A stretch of 64,000 nucleotides of DNA from Serilophus lunatus. Lineage: Eukaryota; Chordata; Aves; Passeriformes; Eurylaimidae. The notes beneath the pieces are model-generated. The model was not told where the DNA came from and searched no databases. It saw only the letters and a program-made list of their open reading frames with translations. The translations under genes were made by a program, and so were the position numbers. The stretch's first letter is position 1. The number at the start of each line of letters is the position of its first letter. The stretch covers positions 3,595,411 through 3,659,410 of the forward strand of contig VXBA01003437.1 in assembly GCA_013399895.1 (NCBI GenBank). The letters are read 5' to 3'. Positions 29,779 through 42,280 of the stretch are shown here, in pieces.

Positions 29779-32700
29779 TCTTCAGTTATGAAGAGCCTTA
29801 TTCTGCACAAATATATGAAAAAAGAAGGCATTTTCAATAGAAAAGTTCTCATTCTCATGAAATAACATTTTATATAGTTTTGAAATCCTGCATTATCTTT
29901 ACCCTTAAAATACAGATCTCCACTATTCCTTGCCCTAGTGATAGTAACCTAATTCTAAAAATAGCAAGAACACAAGACTTGAGAAGATAAAAATATCACT
30001 TAGCACTGGTGTTCTCCTCTCTCTTCATATATTTCTGCACCTCAAACTTGCTTCTTTGATAAATGAGTATGTCAACTTAACAACTCTGTTGCAGAGGTCA
30101 ACACTGCACCAGGCAGGACACCTGGCTTACTGCCCTGGCACCCTACAAATCCATGGCCAAATTACATTCAAGTTACGGAGCCAACAAGCAGATATCAGCA
30201 CTATGAGCAGCAAGGAACCACCCCATTCTCAGCTGTGGTTGGGAATACTGTTGCAAAGCATGGAGACAAAGAAAGCAGCAGGATGAGAATTATTAAAAAA
30301 AAACCCCAACCCCCAAACGTGATTTAAAAATGGATACTATTTTCTGAATTCCCTTTGCTTTCAAAGTGCTTTCAGTTGTGCCTTCCTATTTACAGGCAAA
30401 TGACATCCCTTGTCACCATGAAAATAACATAGCCGAAAAAGAGTAATACAGATCCTACTCTGGCTTCCAGACAGTCATTATCTACATAATCATTGATAAT
30501 GATGTGAAGACACAAAAATAGCCCACTCTCTTCCCTCCAGTTTCCAGGAGTTTACATGGCACTTTAATTGCACCACTTTCACGAGGCTCTTACTGCGAAA
30601 GGGGCAGGCACGCCTAAAATTGCTTGTCAAAATTACTTGGGTCTGTAGCACCTTTATTATGATGTTTGTCCTTTGCACACTGCCTGTTAACATGAAACTA
30701 GGCCTACAGTGAGCTGGACTTATGCTATCACTGATTCAACAGCAGTCTAAAACCTAAGAGAAAACAAATACACGTATGCAAGTGCAGGGAACATTCAACT
30801 ACTGTATGACCAGAAGTTGGGGAGTGGGGGAAAGTTTTAGCCACATTTCTTGACAAGTGATAGACAGCTCCTGAAACTGAAAGCAATAGGTTTCTAGTCC
30901 TAGGGGTATTGCCTTCAAATATGTCTATGTTCTCAGGGTAGATCAGTTTTCCCTGCTGCAGGCATCCTGCTGAGAGGTGAGGTCCTAAGCAAAACACAGG
31001 AATCTGACTGCAAGCCTTTGAGGTGGCAGGAGCCAAGGGAGGTTCAAAGACAAGGCTGGCTGGTGGGCAGCACCTCTGAGTATTGCAGAGGTTAGAGGTT
31101 AGTAAAGCAGGAGCCACTGGCCAATAAAATAGTGTTTGGAGAGCCCACTCTACAGATAAATTGGGGATCTGTTTACACCTTTCCCAGCTTTCTGAGTTAC
31201 ACACACTGGTGCTTCCCACTGTGATCTTGTCCTATGTCCACCAGCATCTCCCTTCCTCAGCAGCTGCCCCGCTCTCTGCTGGTTGGCTTTATAACATGGC
31301 TAAAGGATACTTGGAAACTTTTAATCAGCATCCAACATCAAAAATAAATAAATAAAAGCACAACTGCTTTTATTTGTGTCAACTGCTGCAACAAGATCTG
31401 GCTTGTTTGAGATTTCCCATGACTGCTGCACTAATGCTGGGAGAATAGAAGCTTAAATTCTCTTGATTAGAGAAGCTAAACACAAAACAAGCCCAGTGCC
31501 AATCACACACATGAAAGGACAGCTTTTTGAAGGAAGAAAAAAAAAATCTAGGTAGGGTTACCACCATATTAGAGCAGCCAAAAATCAGCAAAGACCTCAA
31601 TTTCAGAGCTTAAGCTCTATACCAGGAAGAAGTTGTCCGTTTGATGAAGACATGTTTTGCTCAGTTTCCTGTAAGCTATACAGCTCTGTTTTATATAAGC
31701 ACAAACACAATACACACCCCCATACACAAAGTTCTCAACACTGGACAATTTAACCACAGACATTACTGCCAGCATTGCTTAGATTCAAACATATCTTATT
31801 GACTTCTATATGGATAAAAGCTGAAGGACTGCAGCCATGAGGTTTTTTCCACATCCACTGGAAAAATTCCATTTAGGACATGGTATTGTTTTTCCCTCTG
31901 CACCTTAACAATAACTGATCTTAGCTCAAGCTATATAAAAAATACCTCACCCTTCACAGCTCAAACTGCACATGGATGTATGGCCATCTAATGAAATAGG
32001 TGATTATAAATCACGGGCTGTGATACTACTACGTGGTAGTGACACTGCAATGAAAAAAGATTGAAAATAATTTTACATGAAGAAAGTTATTGATAGACAT
32101 CAACAAGAGTTACCTATTTCTTCTCAGCAGACATCTGAAATACCATGCTATTCTTTACTACATGAATATGAATTTTGTAAAAAAAGAAAAGCCATCTCAA
32201 AGATAAATATTAAGGCTTATTACATAAATGCTTGCTACTCAAAAAAAAAAGCTGGAAAATATGCCACTAACCAGTATTTGCATACTTATTATATATTCAT
32301 CTTTTGCTTCACCCAAAGAATTAGAAATGTGGAGAAGGACTTGTTTTCCCTCTCCTCTAGATATATATTGGCTACTACACATAAGTAGAGCAACAGACCA
32401 GAAATAAAACCAGTGGTGAGAGGAAGGGTGTAGAGACTGGGCTGGTGCAGGGAGCTTACTGAAGCATTTCAGTTGGTTAATGGCTGCAGTATTCATCCTG
32501 GGGCTTAACCTAATCACCAGATTCAGGATCAGCAAAGTTTTTCTCAATGTCTCAACAGGCCCCATTGATATTTTTGGCTTTTGTTTGCTACAGTGTTGGG
32601 AAGCATATTTATGGTAGACTGTGCTGTGTAGAGGAAAAGCATAGATGAAGTATTCTGTGGACCCCCTGGGACCAGAATTCTACTACCAGCTGAGTCTAGT

Positions 32701-35700
32701 TGCATGAAACTGTATTTCTTAATCTTAACCACAATCTAACAACTTCTATCCATGATTCCCTACTCCAGCCTTACAATCTTGGAATATGCATACCTTCTGT
32801 AGTCCTCATCTCCAGAGCACCCAAACAGATTTAAACCACAAGGACAGAGTATGTATTCAAAGACATCTAATGCCAGGTGCCTTTTTAATTTCTAAAGGGC
32901 ATTCAAAATTGTCACTAATGAAAAAAAATAAAGGATAAAAAAGACAAGGAAAAGAGAAAGGAAGAAGCCAACCCCCTAGATACGAATTACACTCTTTGCA
33001 AGCCAAAGGGCATTGCAGGATACTCCTAAAACAGCCCATTATTCAATTCATAACACAGATACATAATTTTCCCATATAAAGGCATCTAAGAAACTACTGG
33101 ATATATCTGCATTTTTCAGAGACTAAGGAAAAAACCATCTAAAGATTGTCTGATAGCAGATTGCTTCTATAGAACATATCAAACCTTTCTAATTTAAAAG
33201 CCAAACGTTCCTACTGTGTTTTAAGAAACATTTGATTTAGTCATTAAAACAGGATCCAGGACTTCTAAATTCCATTTTTAATATTATGCTTTGACCTTGT
33301 ACAGATTATTTATATATCTATCTACTTATCAATAAAATGGATACAAAACCCAAGGTGTATTTACTACCACTATTTAATACACTGACATGCAAAGTACTAC
33401 AGCAATGCAGTGTATTTATGCTACATAGATAAATGCTAAAGTTGTAACACTTTCAATAATGAAAGCAGGTAAGAGGAGTGGGTGGATTTGATAAAGAAAT
33501 GTGATGTGGTACAGACTAAGCAGCAGAGGGAAAGCATGAGTAACAACGAAAGAGTGGAACGCCAGGAGATATGATTAATCATCCATTTGTCTGCAACTAA
33601 CTGCTTCATGTGCATGACAGAATATTTTCAAACATTTTTTCTACAAGTACATGCCTTTCCAATTTTTGGATCATCTGGGTTTATCTGCAGTCTATCCAAG
33701 CTGTGTATAGCAATCTACAAAGGGTAAGTACCAAAAATCCACTGCGCAACAAGATGCAGACTCTCAAAATATAGACTCTTAAAATATAATCCTAAACAAA
33801 AAAATTGCCTTAAAGTAGCATAATTTCTCTCTTACAGTTAAGTTTTACCTTTTGTTGTTTCAAAGCTGTCAACATAGAACAAAAGCAGCACAACTGTATC
33901 CTACAAAAATTACTCATTGAGGCACTGATTGGTCTCAACTTTTAGAGCTCTTTCTGAGATGCCATGAAGACAGTTTTCTTCATTCTAAAAAGCAACAAGG
34001 CAGGACAGACAACAAGAAAAAAAAAATCTAGGATAAGGATGCTCTCTGCAACAAATGAAGGGAGCAGGAGCAATGAAAGTCTCATATATAAATGCCAAGG
34101 ATTCTACAACTCCCATGGTGATCCTGGCAGTAAGCCAGGAAAAAGTTTTCTCTTTCCTCTGCTGTTTGCAGCAACAAATCTTTCCTCTGGGGGAGGGGTG
34201 AGAGGCTGGAACTAACTTCACTGCATCTGATAAGATGGCAAATTGTCCAGGCCTGACATTTATGGGGGACCCAGAGCTCCACTGAAGCACTCTGGGAGGA
34301 TTAAGGCAGGGTTAGCCTCTGCAGTCGCACTCCTTAAAATGCTACAAATGGCAGACAGATGAAAGTTCACCTAAATTTGATAATGATGAGTCTAAAGAAC
34401 CCCGAGACAGAAGCTATCTCCTGTCAGGGAAAGAACTGCAGCTGTAAGTTTAATATTCTCATTAAAAGGACTTGTAAAAATCTAGCTATGCTGAAAGAGC
34501 TTCTAATGTCCAGATATTGAAATGAATTTCTGTTTAATTGGTTAACAAGAACTAAATCCCATCTCTTTTATGTAAGCTGCACCACCCACAGGAAAACTCC
34601 ACCACCCATTTGCTTTAACTCTCCCCAAGACCATTTCACTGCAAGAAGGGATGTTTCACACGCTGGCAGTGATTGCCTGGAGCCAGCAGAAAGGCTCATA
34701 TAGCTGTCAGCAAGCTGATAAGAGTTGAAATTACTCTACAGAGCCCTCTTTAAAGAAGAGCCAAAGAAGAACATAAAATGAAAGGGAGGAGGGGTCAGAA
34801 AAGCCAGCCACTCATGTTGTTTTAACGTGGCACTAAAACAAGTCACTGATTTATGCATGTGTCTTCAGCTCTGTTTGACCTGGAGTCTGAACTTTTCTTC
34901 AGGTCAGGACTAAGGCACATGGGATGTGCACTACAAAAACCACAACAGCTTGTCCAGGTATACTGACTGTGGGAACAAACATTGCAAACCACATGTCTTC
35001 TATCCACATCTTTTACACTGAATTTACATTCCTTTTTAGCTTTTAATTGTCCACACGGGCTGAAAAGACAAGAGATTGTGATGATCTAAAACTTTAATTA
35101 ATGAAAAGCAAGAATGCTGCATGGCCACTATTTGAGAGAGTAGCTTGTAGGGCTTCAGGAAAGTGAATTACCCATTCATCCAAAGGAGGAAACTATATAT
35201 CACAGTCAATATTCTCCCACTGAAGTGTCTGGCAGACAGTGAAGTCAAATTACTTTTTAAAAATCACTGATGATCTGACAAAGTTATTCTGCATGGCATT
35301 GGAGTACCAAGGTCTTCTGTAAACCCAGGCCCTGAAGCTGCATCACTGTGCCTGCACCAGGTCTGACCAAATGGGCTTCTGTTCCCCTATTCTCTCTGAC
35401 AATACTCTGCAGCAGGTACCTTAATAATTCCCCTCCCACAGACATAGCAGGCATAAGCCACCACTTCCCCAAAGTACTCTCCAGCTTCCAGACTTCTGCA
35501 ATGCAGGAACTTTTGGCCAGAAGGTTTATCTTTGCATTCATCTCTGACAGATTTTCCTTCTCTGGATTTCTTCATTCTGCCTTTATAGGAAAAAAAACTC
35601 CTCCACTCACACAAAATGATAAAGCAATGATTCTCATAGACTACCTACTGGTTATGTAAAAAGATCATCTCCTTCTTAATTTTTTTATAACACATTCTAA

Positions 35701-38176
35701 ATACTACAAGACCTATGAAACATCGAATTGTATCAAACAATATGGTCCTATCAAACAGTACAGCCCTATCCATTAACTTTTGTTATGACCTTCTTATTTT
35801 ACAGTTCTGTATTATATTCTAGCTTCATCTTATCACCAACCATTCATTTTCAAGTTGAAGAGTGTTAGGCTGTTTAACCACTCTTCTCTTGAAAGTTTTG
35901 ATCACTCTTGTTCTATTATATCCTTTTTAAGATGGGAGAACCATAACTACAGACTGTATTCATACAACAGATTTACATGGTGGAATAACATTTTCAGTCT
36001 TGTTCCCTATCTCTTTTCTAAAAATTCTTTGGGTTTTTTGGTTGGTTGGTTTGATATTTTACTATAACTACTATGGAATTTATAGTTTCACATAACTACT
36101 TTTTACAGCTCTAAGAATTCTCTTCCAGTTGATTGCAGCTTTCTTTGTATACTGAATTTGTCACTTTATCATTTGGTCATGCTGTACCTGAATTTGGTGG
36201 CCTAAGGTGTGACAGTTCCAAATATAACCTTTCCCAAAGCAGATGATTCATCATGGGTAAATGCAAGTGGTTTTTTTATGACTGCTAGTTGGAGCTGCAA
36301 ATTTTCCCTTAAAAAGACGTGTTGTTCTGGGGTGTTTACTTTCTACACAGCTACCTAACTTTATGGAATTTCTTATCTCCAACATATCTACTTTCCTATA
36401 AGTTTGGTTGAAATTGGGCAGTAAGAGAAATTAGAAGATAAATCATCGTGCACATTGTATGTGATCATACCCCTGTTTCCCTAGGAAACCAGGATGAAAA
36501 GAATTCCCACACTCAAGAACACCAGCTCTTCATTCTTGTACCATCAGGGCACACAAAGTCATCCAGTCTTCCAGAATAGATATTAATTCAGAAGTTTTAT
36601 TTCTGGGAGATGATGAATATTATAAAGTCACAAAGGAATTGGCACAAAAAGCCTTCTTTTGAAAATAAATGCCTTACTCCTTACCTAAAATCTGTTCAGT
36701 GAGAAAGTCTAAATACACAGAAGCATAACACATCTATACCCCTTACATAGTACTTCCACACTCTGATCCTACCCCTTAATGAGTCTAGCCTCATTAAAAG
36801 ACTTAAGTGTGTTGCTATTAAGTGAGGAAAAATATTGTCAAGATGCCTGCGTATTCAAGTGAGAGTCATCTCACAAAAAGAGGAAGAAAAAGGCGCATAG
36901 GCTGAGATAGAAGCTGAGGGAAACTTTCATACTAGAGACATTTATGTATCAACTACAGCGCTGAAACATGTTTTCAAAGACTAAGATGCTTTCAAAGCAA
37001 AACCTTAGGAAAAAAATAATATTGCAAGGGAAACTATACAAGGCATGGGACAAGGTGATACCATCAAAGTTTCGTTTTGATTTTTTTCCCTTTACCTACT
37101 TCACTCTTCAGGAGAAAGCAAAGTTTCAAGTTTTACTCTCTATCATACAGGTCTATTATATTTACTTCTATTTCTTCCCCCTCCACTTCTACAACTTTGC
37201 TATTACCTGGGTGCTGGTTAGAGCTGCAGAGAAAATGAAAGCATAAGGATGCAGCATTCAAGTCTGCTGGATCAGTAGTTATGCAGCCCAGCTGCTTATC
37301 AACTTGCCTCCGGGCATTTCTGCCCGTTGTTTCAGATTCCATATGGAACTATTTGAGAAAGGGGGATGGTTCAAGGAAGCTTCAAAGAAAATGAGAATGA
37401 CAACATCACTGTAGAAAACAGAAAAGACAGCAATCCCAGAGATACCTAAGTTTCATCCAGACTGCTATTAATTTTAGCAGATCATCTAGCAGAAGCTGTT
37501 TAAGAGCCATCATATGTTGGTCTCCAGTTTTCAGGGATATAGGCTGTATGTGTAGTATTGAAAATGCCTAACAATTCTTTACAACAGCGTAGATAGACTA
37601 GGCTACAAGCACAGATACTATTCCCTTTTGTGAAGAAAGACAGGAAAGTGAACAGGGAATTGTGGAGAGCAAAATGTTCCTCAAGTTTGAACAATAAAAG
37701 TATATAAGTTACTACAGCTAATCTCTAGAGGTCTCAGTGCAATCAGGTATAGTGCAGTAGAGTAGAATTAATTCTGATTTCCCACACTCCAGCTCTGCTC
37801 AAACAATAAACCTCTTTCCCAGTTTATACTATGTACTGTCTGATAAAACAACTGGCCAAAATAAAATTGTTTTATAAAAAAAAACAGCTGAGGTCATACC
37901 AATCACATATCCTAGCAGATGATGTCTCCAAAACTAAAACACCTGTATTCAGTCCTCTTCATCACAGTCTTGTGTGATGCCCATGATAGGTGTACAAACT
38001 GCAAGCAAAAATATTTTCAAATACGAGTTCTTACATAATATAAATGAAATGACTACTCTTTAACAGTTTCCCTCTCTTCTTCAGCAGATGTATGGCCAGG
38101 AAGAAAGAAAAAAAAAAAGAGCTTAGAGAAAATTTTACTTATTAAAAACAGACAATCTATTTCAACTTGAAAAAAT

Positions 38177-38209
38177 TATATATGTTTGTGTATGTATATA
38201 TGTTTATGT
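38177..38209. repeat. Imperfect TATG/TG microsatellite
   Basis: Alternating TATG, TTTG and TATA units, about 33 bp. Confidence 0.8.
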
Positions 38210-41184
38210 CTACATTTCAACCATGACGCATGACCTCCAGAGAATCAACTGTAATAAAATACTGCAAAAAAAGAATACCTAATCAACAAAGAAAATTGGC
38301 AAGCTAACACTTACAACAATATTTGTTTTAATTATGGTCTTTTCCAGCTAAGGATAAGGATTATGTCACAAGAAAACCAGTGAAAACAATGCAATTGTAC
38401 AGCAAGATTCCAGTTCCACAAAGGTTATCAGACGCAGGAAGTCTGACAGGTTTGACGAATGCATGCTTCAGTCTACTAAAAACCAGGAGAAATTTAGAGC
38501 AAGGATTTGTTCTATTTACCTAAGAAACAAGATGATCTCAACCCTACATGTCAACTGGTTCCTAGTTTACTGAAAAAAGTACATTAATGGGTAGGTATTG
38601 GCACAGCACATTTCACATGTCTGTATGAAAAATGTATCATCTGCCCTAGTGGACTTCTTCTGTGCAATAAACCCAGTTTTTGAAACAAAACCTAAACACA
38701 GTCTAACCAAAAAGGAAACAGTGAGGTGCTAAAAAACAATTTTCATACCAATTTTAATAAAAGCTCAGTGTGAAGATTACATTTTCCTCATTTTAACATC
38801 AGTTGTGGACCCAACTTTTTGTAACTTTTGGACTAGAGAAAATCAACTATACCAAAAGATCAGTGTCAGCCAATCATTTCCCACTTGACAAAAAAAGCAA
38901 CATCAAGATACTGTATATCAAGTGTTATTAGATGAAAGAGCAAAAGAAAGCAGTTTAAATATTGTTGAGAAATATGGGTCATTTGCAAAATCAGAATACT
39001 TTGAAGCTTTTGTTGCCCTTCCATGGTTAAGCAGCATGAAAAATTGTTATACATCACATCTGAAAATATGTTTAAATCACCTCAGTTCATTTGTAGATTC
39101 ATTCCATAAATTAGCTGAGTCTAATTTTAGTAATTCCTTGCCCAAGAAACAAAATAGAGCACTTATGACAAATTCATGTAGCTTCTCAATTAACCCTAGC
39201 ACCAGTCTCTTCAAGAGGTTCATTCCAACTTCAAATACTCTCTTCTCCTATCACTTTAGCCTCATTATGTGAATCTTTACTAATCCTTGCACATTGCTGC
39301 TCAAGTGAAGACAACGAAAAAAAATGAGATGATGTTTTGTCGAGCCAAAAATCTTAGGATGTTTTCCCAAAACATTTAAACTGAAAAACAAAATTCACTC
39401 CAGACAGACACTCTAACTGCATCATTAGTATTAAAACATCTTCCATCTTCATTTTATGGAGTTAAAATGTTGCAGATAATATAAATAATTTATACATCAC
39501 CCAAATTAAGGGAGTTATTGTTGGGTCGTTTCACTGTGAACGTTCAGGGTGTTTGCTTGTCTGTTTTCATTTTGCTTGTTTGTTTTTAACAAGACTGGAG
39601 CTGTTTCCTGATTTCATACTTTAAAATTAGTGTTTAAGCTGCCAGTAATATCAAGTACATTCTCTGTAGATAGAGAACACTATCCTGAAATAATCATTTT
39701 ATGTTATTAGTAAAATGTACAAGAAAATTAATTAACATTTTAAGGGACTACTAATGTCAGGTTTTAAGCTTTATTATGCAAAACTCCCCAGTGTTAACAT
39801 CTCTAAAGTAAAATCACATCTCTAAGAGTTGTAATGCCAAGGCTACTTTTTCACTTGCCATTTCTGGGGACACCAAAATGGCTCATTTGTGTGAACGCAC
39901 TAAAGAGAAAGGAGACCTCTGACGGCTGCTGCGGTATTTGCAGACTCTCCGTACATAGAATGAAGTGAAGCAGGCAACACAATTCAGGTGTGAAAGACGT
40001 TTACTTCTAAATTTGAGTCTTATTTTCTCCATACACATCAATATTAATAAACGCTGTGCAGCTTTTAGCACTAAGTAGAAATAAGTGTGCTGTAGGCTAC
40101 ATCCTGAAAAATCACATCTTGAGTCACTTTCTACAAGGACCACACAAAAGAGGACTTTGTCGCTAAGGCTGGGTAAGGGAATTTCAAAAACACAACTTCA
40201 CGATTCTTGCAGAAATTTGACTACACAAATTCCATGCATCTTTAAAAGTCACCTGAGATCAGAAGTTACCTTTTTCCTAACATCTCTAGCTCTTACTTCC
40301 TCTATGTTTTTGCTGATGGGGAATTGAGACAAAGATGAAAGTATCTTCCTACCTTATACTGACATATGCTGAGGTACGGTAAGACACCAAGGATGAAATA
40401 TCCGAGATACAAGAGTACAATATATGTTACTATCTTCTTTGCTGGCCCGAAAATATAATCTATATATTCCAACCACCAAAACGTGTTTGAGTCCTACCCC
40501 CCAATACAACAATAAAACTTCACAGTTTGTGAAAATCCTTGTATGGCTAACAGTCCCTGATGCTTAGCTTGCTCTTTCCATGTAAGTTCAAGAATTAAAG
40601 CAACTGATGGTGATAGTGTCCATAATAAAAAAGCCAATAAACAGGAATCAGCATCAGCTGGAGTACCCAGGAGACGTTTCCTGTATACCCAGCCAACATA
40701 GGCTTCATTCACCAGTTTGGACAATTTGTGGTCTCTGCTCTTCCAGTCATCAAGTAAGTAGAAGCTCCCTCTCAGAGGAATTGATGTTTAAAACATTTTG
40801 GACTTAATGCTGACCTCACATTTTGAGTGATTAAAATTTATCTATAAACCAAAGCTTCTTTTGAGATAAAGACACACTTTTGAGCTTCTTCAATACATTT
40901 CAAATATCATGGAGAAAAAGAAACAAATATACACTGTGATTTCATCAGAAATATGTTAATAGATGCAAGTAGGCAGTACACTTACATTCAGAGAGAGACT
41001 CCATCCCACTGAAAAGTGATGGTGAATGCAGATGTTTAGCATAAAGAAAGAACAGGGTCAAATAATCAAAATACTAACACAAGAGTACAGTGGATGTTTC
41101 TGCATTCAGAGCAAGGCAGTTCTATAACTTACACTCCAAGTGTAAATAAAGGAAAATAATTTTAACACACTACATTATTTTTAC

Positions 41185-41278
41185 CTGTCTTTGCATCTCT
41201 TCAATCTGTCGCTGTGGGATACTTTGCAGAATACTGTACATTTCAGGCATCTTTTCTTCAGGGATGACAACAGAGGCC
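41185..41278 (-). CDS. EXT2: EXT2 coding exon 6, residues 360-391
   Basis: This 94-bp exon encodes ASVVIPEEKMPEMYSILQSI and then PQRQIEEMQRQ, the end of the GT47 domain and the start of the linker. The acceptor is CTTATAG (41280-41279) and the donor CAG|GTAAAA (41184-41183). The exon ends on a full codon. The following intron, 16.4 kb, is the longest seen. Confidence 0.97.
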
Positions 41279-42140
41279 CTATAAGCAAGAAACAGAAAAC
41301 AAATGGCAAGATGAGAAGACAGAAATTCTACACTAGAAGATGTCGACTGCTTTCCCAACCCACAATTTTTTCCTATTTTAAAAAGTCATGTTCAAATGAC
41401 ACCAGCAGAAAAGAAGAATTACTCCGTAGCAGTTCCTCCACAATACCAGCCAGTCTGCCCACAGATAATGCCACCAAAGTCTGTAGACTGATCTGTCAGG
41501 ACAATCTAATAACTATGGAAGGGACAAAGATCCAGAAATCCTGAATTCTCATCTCTGGATTGCTACTGACTTGCTGTCAGCAGAGATTATTGGAGTGACC
41601 AAACAGTAATAGCATATAAAGTGTTACATATATATCTAGTCGTTTTTATATGTACTATCTCAAGATCATATAACTGTATATAGGGCAAGCATAGAAAAAT
41701 AATCTAAGCTCCTAACACATTGTACTCGGCCACAAAACAATTATACCTTTCCATCTCAGATGGACGTGGGAATCATGATGCAATATAGAGAATTTAGCAT
41801 TTCTATGATGCAGTCTTTTAGGGAAAGTATATACTAAAGAGCCTGAATGGAGACCAGTCCTCACTGAATTCAAACACAAGATAATAAAGCAGATCTGTTT
41901 TAGAAAAAATATGACTGGCTACAGGATAATGAAATGCTCTGCCATATCTGCCTGATGTGTTTTCCTCTCCTATTTTTGATACATAATATAGCAAGGGCAA
42001 AGACTGTGTGTATCTTATTCTGTATTCTATTCCCTGTAACCCCCAGCACACTTCACTTATCACACAAATTTCACTCCAATCACTGAAGGCAATGAAGTAT
42101 CTCATGCAGTATTTCAATACACAATAGTGAGAGTACAGAC
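41279..42140 (-). other. EXT2: EXT2 intron between coding exons 6 and 5 (862 bp)
   Basis: Short AT-rich intron. I see no repeat or other feature. Confidence 0.9.
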
Positions 42141-42280
42141 CTCTTCCAGTCCAAAACCTCAGAGAAAGGCAAAATGTAGGAGTCAGCAATGATGACTGGG
42201 ACACAGCCAGCCTGAAGAACATCACTTAGCACAGCCTGTCCCAGGCGGGCTCCACGTACAACAACACAGAACGTAGACTC
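42141..42280 (-). CDS. EXT2: EXT2 coding exon 5, residues 314-359 plus two bases
   Basis: This 140-bp exon encodes ESTFCVVVRGARLGQAVLSD, then AGCVPVIIADSYILPFSEV and LDWK. It is the C-terminal, nucleotide-sugar side of the GT47 domain and one of the most conserved parts of the exostosin family. The acceptor is GTTGACAG (42282-42281). The donor reads AG|GTCTGT (GT at 42140-42139), the least consensus-like donor in the gene, but the phase (AG plus G from the next exon = Arg360) supports it. Confidence 0.96.

Larger units (their letters stand above)
24769..41184 (-). other. EXT2: EXT2 intron between coding exons 7 and 6 (16.4 kb)
   Basis: This is the longest intron in the window. It holds low-complexity tracts (a G/T-rich run at 29694-29778 with eight Gs, a TG/TA run at 38177-38209), a 12-bp palindrome at 33571 and an unexplained 163-codon minus-strand open frame at 30728-31219. 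I recognise no transposon or RNA gene in it. Confidence 0.8.
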
